This document shows positions 60,896-64,000 of a DNA stretch of 64,000 nt, one piece after another. Location: NCBI GenBank assembly GCA_021324795.1, contig JAJPIK010000030.1, forward strand, positions 248,001 through 312,000. Direction: 5' to 3'. How positions within the stretch are numbered: position 1 is the stretch's first letter; the number at the start of each line of letters is the position of its first letter. Source of the DNA: Chloroflexota bacterium. Its GTDB lineage: Bacteria; Chloroflexota; UBA6077; FW602-bin22; CADDYW01. The translations under genes and the position numbers were made by a program. A model generated the notes under the pieces. That model made no database searches, was not told the DNA's origin, and saw nothing but the letters and a program-made list of their open reading frames with translations.

Positions 60896-61351
60896 CTAAG
60901 GCTTCTCCGATCTTAGGTTAGGATTGAATTAACCATTAGGCACCTCGGCCCGGATTATTCACTGAGCGTCGGTGGCCAGAATCCCCAGCACGAAGTTTGT
61001 CCCCCACTGGGTGGAGTGGGGGCGGGGATTTTCCTACAGATGCATGGCGATCCCGATTTGCAACCGGAACGGCAGCCCGCAAGGGGGCCACGCTACAGAT
61101 CCCCTATCTAATTCTCGATGGATTCCGGGTGAGATGACTGGTCAGGCCTCAGCATAGCATGCGTCCAACACGAGTCGCAACTTCAACGTAGGCTTCAGAC
61201 GCCAAGTGCCTGGCCCTTCCTCCAGGACTTCCGGGCTATTGACCTCTCTCGCCAGTATGGTACTATGGTCACACTTTACGTAAGTAATTTACGTAATCAA
61301 ATTGCCTAACTCAATTGAAGACTACGTCACCAGGCTGGGGGAAACGTCGTC
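60896..61351. other. Intergenic region with nested dyad and paired palindromes
   Basis: 456 bp between divergent genes. It holds a nested inverted repeat: AATCCCC (60980-60986)/GGGGATT (61024-61030) around CCCCCACT/AGTGGGGG (61001-61008/61015-61022), followed by TTCC. Near its right end are two TTTACGTAA boxes (separate entry). No protein-coding frame is supported. Confidence 0.5.
61275..61296. promoter_or_regulatory. Paired TTTACGTAA boxes upstream of the transglycosylase
   Basis: TTTACGTAA at 61275-61283 and 61288-61296, 13-bp period; each contains the perfect palindrome TTACGTAA. They are 56 bp before the ATG of the lytic transglycosylase gene. Candidate operator. Confidence 0.45.
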
Positions 61352-63949
61352 ATGCTGCCATCCCAACGAAATGGCTGGGGAGTCTTGTTGTTGCCGATCG
61401 CGCTTACCATTGTGCTGGCTTGCAGTCCACGAGGGATCACTTCTCTTCCGGCAACAAATGGTCAGCCATCGACGTCGAGAACCAGCCCGGTGCCATCGCC
61501 ATCCGGCCAATTCCAAGAGCCTCCCCAAGAGTCTCGAACCGGCGAACCGACTCCAGAAGCCGCTGTACCAGCCAATCCCGCAGTACCAAACGCCGTGAAC
61601 TCATCTTCTTCGTCCGAGAATCCAGCTTCCAGGTCGGGCGCGGTCCCGGCGACGAACGTGCTAGGAACGACGCCTGGCGCCACCGATGCCCGCTTTGCAA
61701 AGGTCGATCGCTACCTTGCCGATGGCGAGGTCGATCAAGCCGAAACCCTGCTGAAGCAGATACTTGCCGACCCCAATCACGAGATCGCTGCCCACGCGAC
61801 CTTCGTGCTCGGTCGAACCTATCTCAGTAATGGCGATACCAGTTCCGCCCAAACAACACTGAACCAGTACGTGAGTGCAAATCCGACTGGCCCGGATACC
61901 GCGGCGGCGGAATTTGCTCTCGCCCGTCTGAGCGATCAAAAGGGCGCCTCGGCCGATGCCGCGAAGCACTATCGTCGTTACCTCGATCTGACGAAGGATC
62001 ATGCGCTCGATAGCTATGCTGATTATACTCTCGCCGAGATCGCCCGATCGACGGGTGACACTTCGACCGCGGTAAAGCTTTACCGGCAAGCCATCACAGC
62101 GGGCATACCCACCTCGCTGGAGTTCCAAGCCGCAGGCTACGTCGCCTCCAAGCTCGGTCGACCAGCCGATGTCGAGGCGTGGTACGCGAGCTTGAGTGAC
62201 CGGCCTGGGCTCGATCCCACGACGCGCATGCATTACGTGCTGCTCCAAGCGGATCTCTTGAAGCAAGCGGGACAAGCCAGCCAGGTCCAGGCGCTTTATC
62301 AAAAGATCCTCACAATCAGCACGTCGGCAGCGACCACGAACGCGGCGATCAGCACATTAACCTCCGTCAATCAGTCTTCAGCCAATTTTGCCCTTGGCGA
62401 GGCATACCTGGCCTCGGGTCAGTATGAGCAGGCAGTCGCATTTCTTGGCGACTACCTCGATCGAAATCCGGCGGGTGCTAACGCGGCGACCGCGCGATAC
62501 GACCGCGGGGTTGCCCTGATGAAATCCGACGCCTTCGCCGGAGCCGCGGCTCAATTTGATTCCTTCGTTACCAAGCATCCGACCGACAAACGGGTCGGGC
62601 AGGCAATCCTGCTCGAGGGTCAGTGTCTCAGTCAGGCTGGCCAGCCCGTCGACGCGGCAACTCTCCTCCAAACCTACGCCCAACAACATCCGTCGGATCC
62701 AGTGGCGCCTCAGGCTCTCTCGAACGCCATCGATGCGCTCGAGCAGGCGAAAGATACCGCCGGGGCAACGGCTCTGGCTCAGCAGCTTGAATCGCTCTAT
62801 CCCACCAGCCCCTACGCGGCGCGAGCCGCCTTCATCGAAGGATGGGCAGATTACGAAAAGCTCGACTTTGTCGGTGCGGCCTCGATTTGGCAAACTGTCC
62901 TGAAATACGCCCCCACGAATCCGGCGAGCGCCCCGGCATTACTCTGGCTAGGTAAACTTCAGCAAAAGGCTGGAAATCTCACTGCGGCTGAGCAGTTGTT
63001 CACATTGGCTTGGAAGGCAGATCCAGGCGACTATTACGCCTTCCGCGCCCGGGACCTTGCCAACAACACCCCTCCATCCAACGTATACGCACTGTCCGTC
63101 CCTTCACCGGAGGAGCTAGCACGTGAGCGCTCCGACTTCGAAGCCTGGCTTGCTGATTGGACGAAGGTGAGCGCAAGTGACCGCTCTCGACCGTATCTGG
63201 GCGCGGCGATTGCCCAAACGTCGATCCTCAACCGAATTCGTGCGCTTGCCGAAGCCGGCTTGTCGACGGATGTCCAGAATGAGTATCAGCAAGCATTCAA
63301 CGCCTACAACAACGATCCGCGATCACTTTACGCACTCGCCGACGTGATGAATCAAATCGGCTGGACGCCCCAATCCCTTAATGCTGCCTATCAGCTACTG
63401 ATGATCTCACCGGCTCCGAACGCTTTCCAATCGCCGGTCTTTCTCCAACGCATGGTTTATCCCTTCCCTTACCAGGATCTTATCGAAAGCGCGTCGCAGA
63501 AGGACGGAATTGATCCTCTTCTGCTGGTGTCGCTGATTCGTCAGGAGTCAATGTTTAACACCCACGCTCACTCGTCGGCAAATGCTATTGGCTTGACCCA
63601 ATTCGTGCCCAGCACGGCTCAGGATCTCGCGACTAGTCTGGGCATGACCTCATTTACGCTGAGCGACCTCTATTATCCCAGCGTCTCGATTCAGCTTGGC
63701 GCAGCCTACCTATCCTCGCAGATCAAGGCATTCGGGGGAAATCCATTCCTGGCCCTGGCTGCGTACAACGCCGGCGCGGGTAACGTCGATTCCTGGCTGA
63801 GCGACAACCCACGCCATGACCTCGACCTCTTCGTTCAAGAAATTCCGTTCAGCGAGACGCGCGAATACGTCCAAAACATCTATCGTTTCTACGCCGAATA
63901 CCAGTTCCTCTATCGCTCGCCGTCACCGTCGGTTGGCGAAGGCGGTTAG
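61352..63949 (+). CDS. TPR-repeat lytic transglycosylase lipoprotein
   Basis: 865 residues. Lipoprotein signal (GVLLLPIALTIVLAC, lipobox VLAC), a Ser/Pro-rich linker to about residue 108, then a long TPR-type helical solenoid (about 110-700), and a C-terminal SLT domain with LIRQESMFNTHAHSSANAIGLTQFVPSTA (catalytic Glu in RQES), then LAAYNAGAGNVD and FSETREYVQNIYRFY. This is the plan of soluble lytic transglycosylase Slt70, which cuts peptidoglycan with 1,6-anhydro ends. ATG with GGGGGAAAC upstream. Likely anchored outside the membrane after Lgt processing. Confidence 0.92.
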   Translation: MLPSQRNGWGVLLLPIALTIVLACSPRGITSLPATNGQPSTSRTSPVPSPSGQFQEPPQESRTGEPTPEAAVPANPAVPNAVNSSSSSENPASRSGAVPATNVLGTTPGATDARFAKVDRYLADGEVDQAETLLKQILADPNHEIAAHATFVLGRTYLSNGDTSSAQTTLNQYVSANPTGPDTAAAEFALARLSDQKGASADAAKHYRRYLDLTKDHALDSYADYTLAEIARSTGDTSTAVKLYRQAITAGIPTSLEFQAAGYVASKLGRPADVEAWYASLSDRPGLDPTTRMHYVLLQADLLKQAGQASQVQALYQKILTISTSAATTNAAISTLTSVNQSSANFALGEAYLASGQYEQAVAFLGDYLDRNPAGANAATARYDRGVALMKSDAFAGAAAQFDSFVTKHPTDKRVGQAILLEGQCLSQAGQPVDAATLLQTYAQQHPSDPVAPQALSNAIDALEQAKDTAGATALAQQLESLYPTSPYAARAAFIEGWADYEKLDFVGAASIWQTVLKYAPTNPASAPALLWLGKLQQKAGNLTAAEQLFTLAWKADPGDYYAFRARDLANNTPPSNVYALSVPSPEELARERSDFEAWLADWTKVSASDRSRPYLGAAIAQTSILNRIRALAEAGLSTDVQNEYQQAFNAYNNDPRSLYALADVMNQIGWTPQSLNAAYQLLMISPAPNAFQSPVFLQRMVYPFPYQDLIESASQKDGIDPLLLVSLIRQESMFNTHAHSSANAIGLTQFVPSTAQDLATSLGMTSFTLSDLYYPSVSIQLGAAYLSSQIKAFGGNPFLALAAYNAGAGNVDSWLSDNPRHDLDLFVQEIPFSETREYVQNIYRFYAEYQFLYRSPSPSVGEGG

Positions 63950-64000
63950 TTAATCGTTTCCGACTTTGAGCCCGTTGACACCTCATATCCATCGATGCTA

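Overview
This 64-kb window looks like chromosomal DNA of a Chloroflexota bacterium, most like the Thermomicrobia/Sphaerobacter side of the phylum; this is inferred from gene content. The pointers are a caa3-type oxidase clustered with a Rieske/fused cytochrome b-c complex, glycosidases and lipoproteins without outer-membrane partners, a secreted glycosidase ending in the YLPLV tail seen on many Chloroflexota exported proteins, paired DUF1800/DUF1501 genes, moderately high GC, and frequent TTG/GTG starts behind strong Shine-Dalgarno (SD) sequences. I saw no tRNA, rRNA, CRISPR array, prophage or insertion sequence. Apart from a degenerate tyrosine recombinase at the left edge, the window reads as core and metabolic genome.

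Layout. 0.1-7.3 kb: tyrosine recombinase, enolase-superfamily dehydratase, a small unknown protein, a divergent Nramp transporter, NAD kinase, a zinc-ribbon PrsW-type membrane protease and an HD-domain protein. 7.4-12 kb: zwf-opcA (oxidative pentose phosphate entry) and a TPP-dependent pyruvate-oxidase-like enzyme. 12-20 kb: a Gfo/Idh/MocA oxidoreductase and a leftward respiratory cluster, ctaC-ctaD-ctaE-ctaG-small membrane protein-Rieske-cytochrome b/c. 20-23 kb: an HD hydrolase and an Nramp-family transporter paired with a PRC/MgtE_N/CBS protein, a likely Mg2+ transport and sensing pair. 23.5-29.5 kb: MacA/MacB-like efflux operon and PolX. 29.7-32 kb: gnd, nicotinamidase, then a probable free-standing structured RNA with its own promoter and terminator. 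32-37.5 kb: GH99-like glycosidase, a large beta-CASP nuclease with a duplicated C-terminal module, and lgt. 37.6-41.2 kb: a three-subunit molybdenum hydroxylase whose large subunit is cut by one in-frame TAG. 41.3-45.4 kb: oxidoreductase, DUF1501, DUF1800. 45.6-46.0 kb: an ArsC/Spx-like gene that reads through UGA at its redox cysteine and is followed by a SECIS-like hairpin, so probably a selenoprotein. 46.2-52.4 kb: phosphodiesterase, sugar-binding lipoprotein, oxidoreductase, PiT phosphate transporter and its DUF47 partner. 52.5-57.3 kb: FMN riboswitch, ribD-ribE-ribBA-ribH and a ROK sugar kinase. 57.3-64 kb: secreted glycosidase, KGG-repeat stress protein, phosphoribosyltransferase, Trm112-like protein and a TPR/SLT lytic transglycosylase lipoprotein.

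The cell implied here is an aerobic heterotroph with NADPH made by zwf/gnd, a menaquinol-type bc complex feeding a caa3 oxidase, molybdenum hydroxylase chemistry, and polysaccharide and sugar-acid use. The strongest unusual signals are the selenocysteine ArsC-like protein, the candidate non-coding RNA at 31.85-32.02 kb, the interrupted molybdenum hydroxylase, the Nramp/MgtE_N pair and the very long MacA hairpin. All function calls are from reading the sequence; no searches were run.
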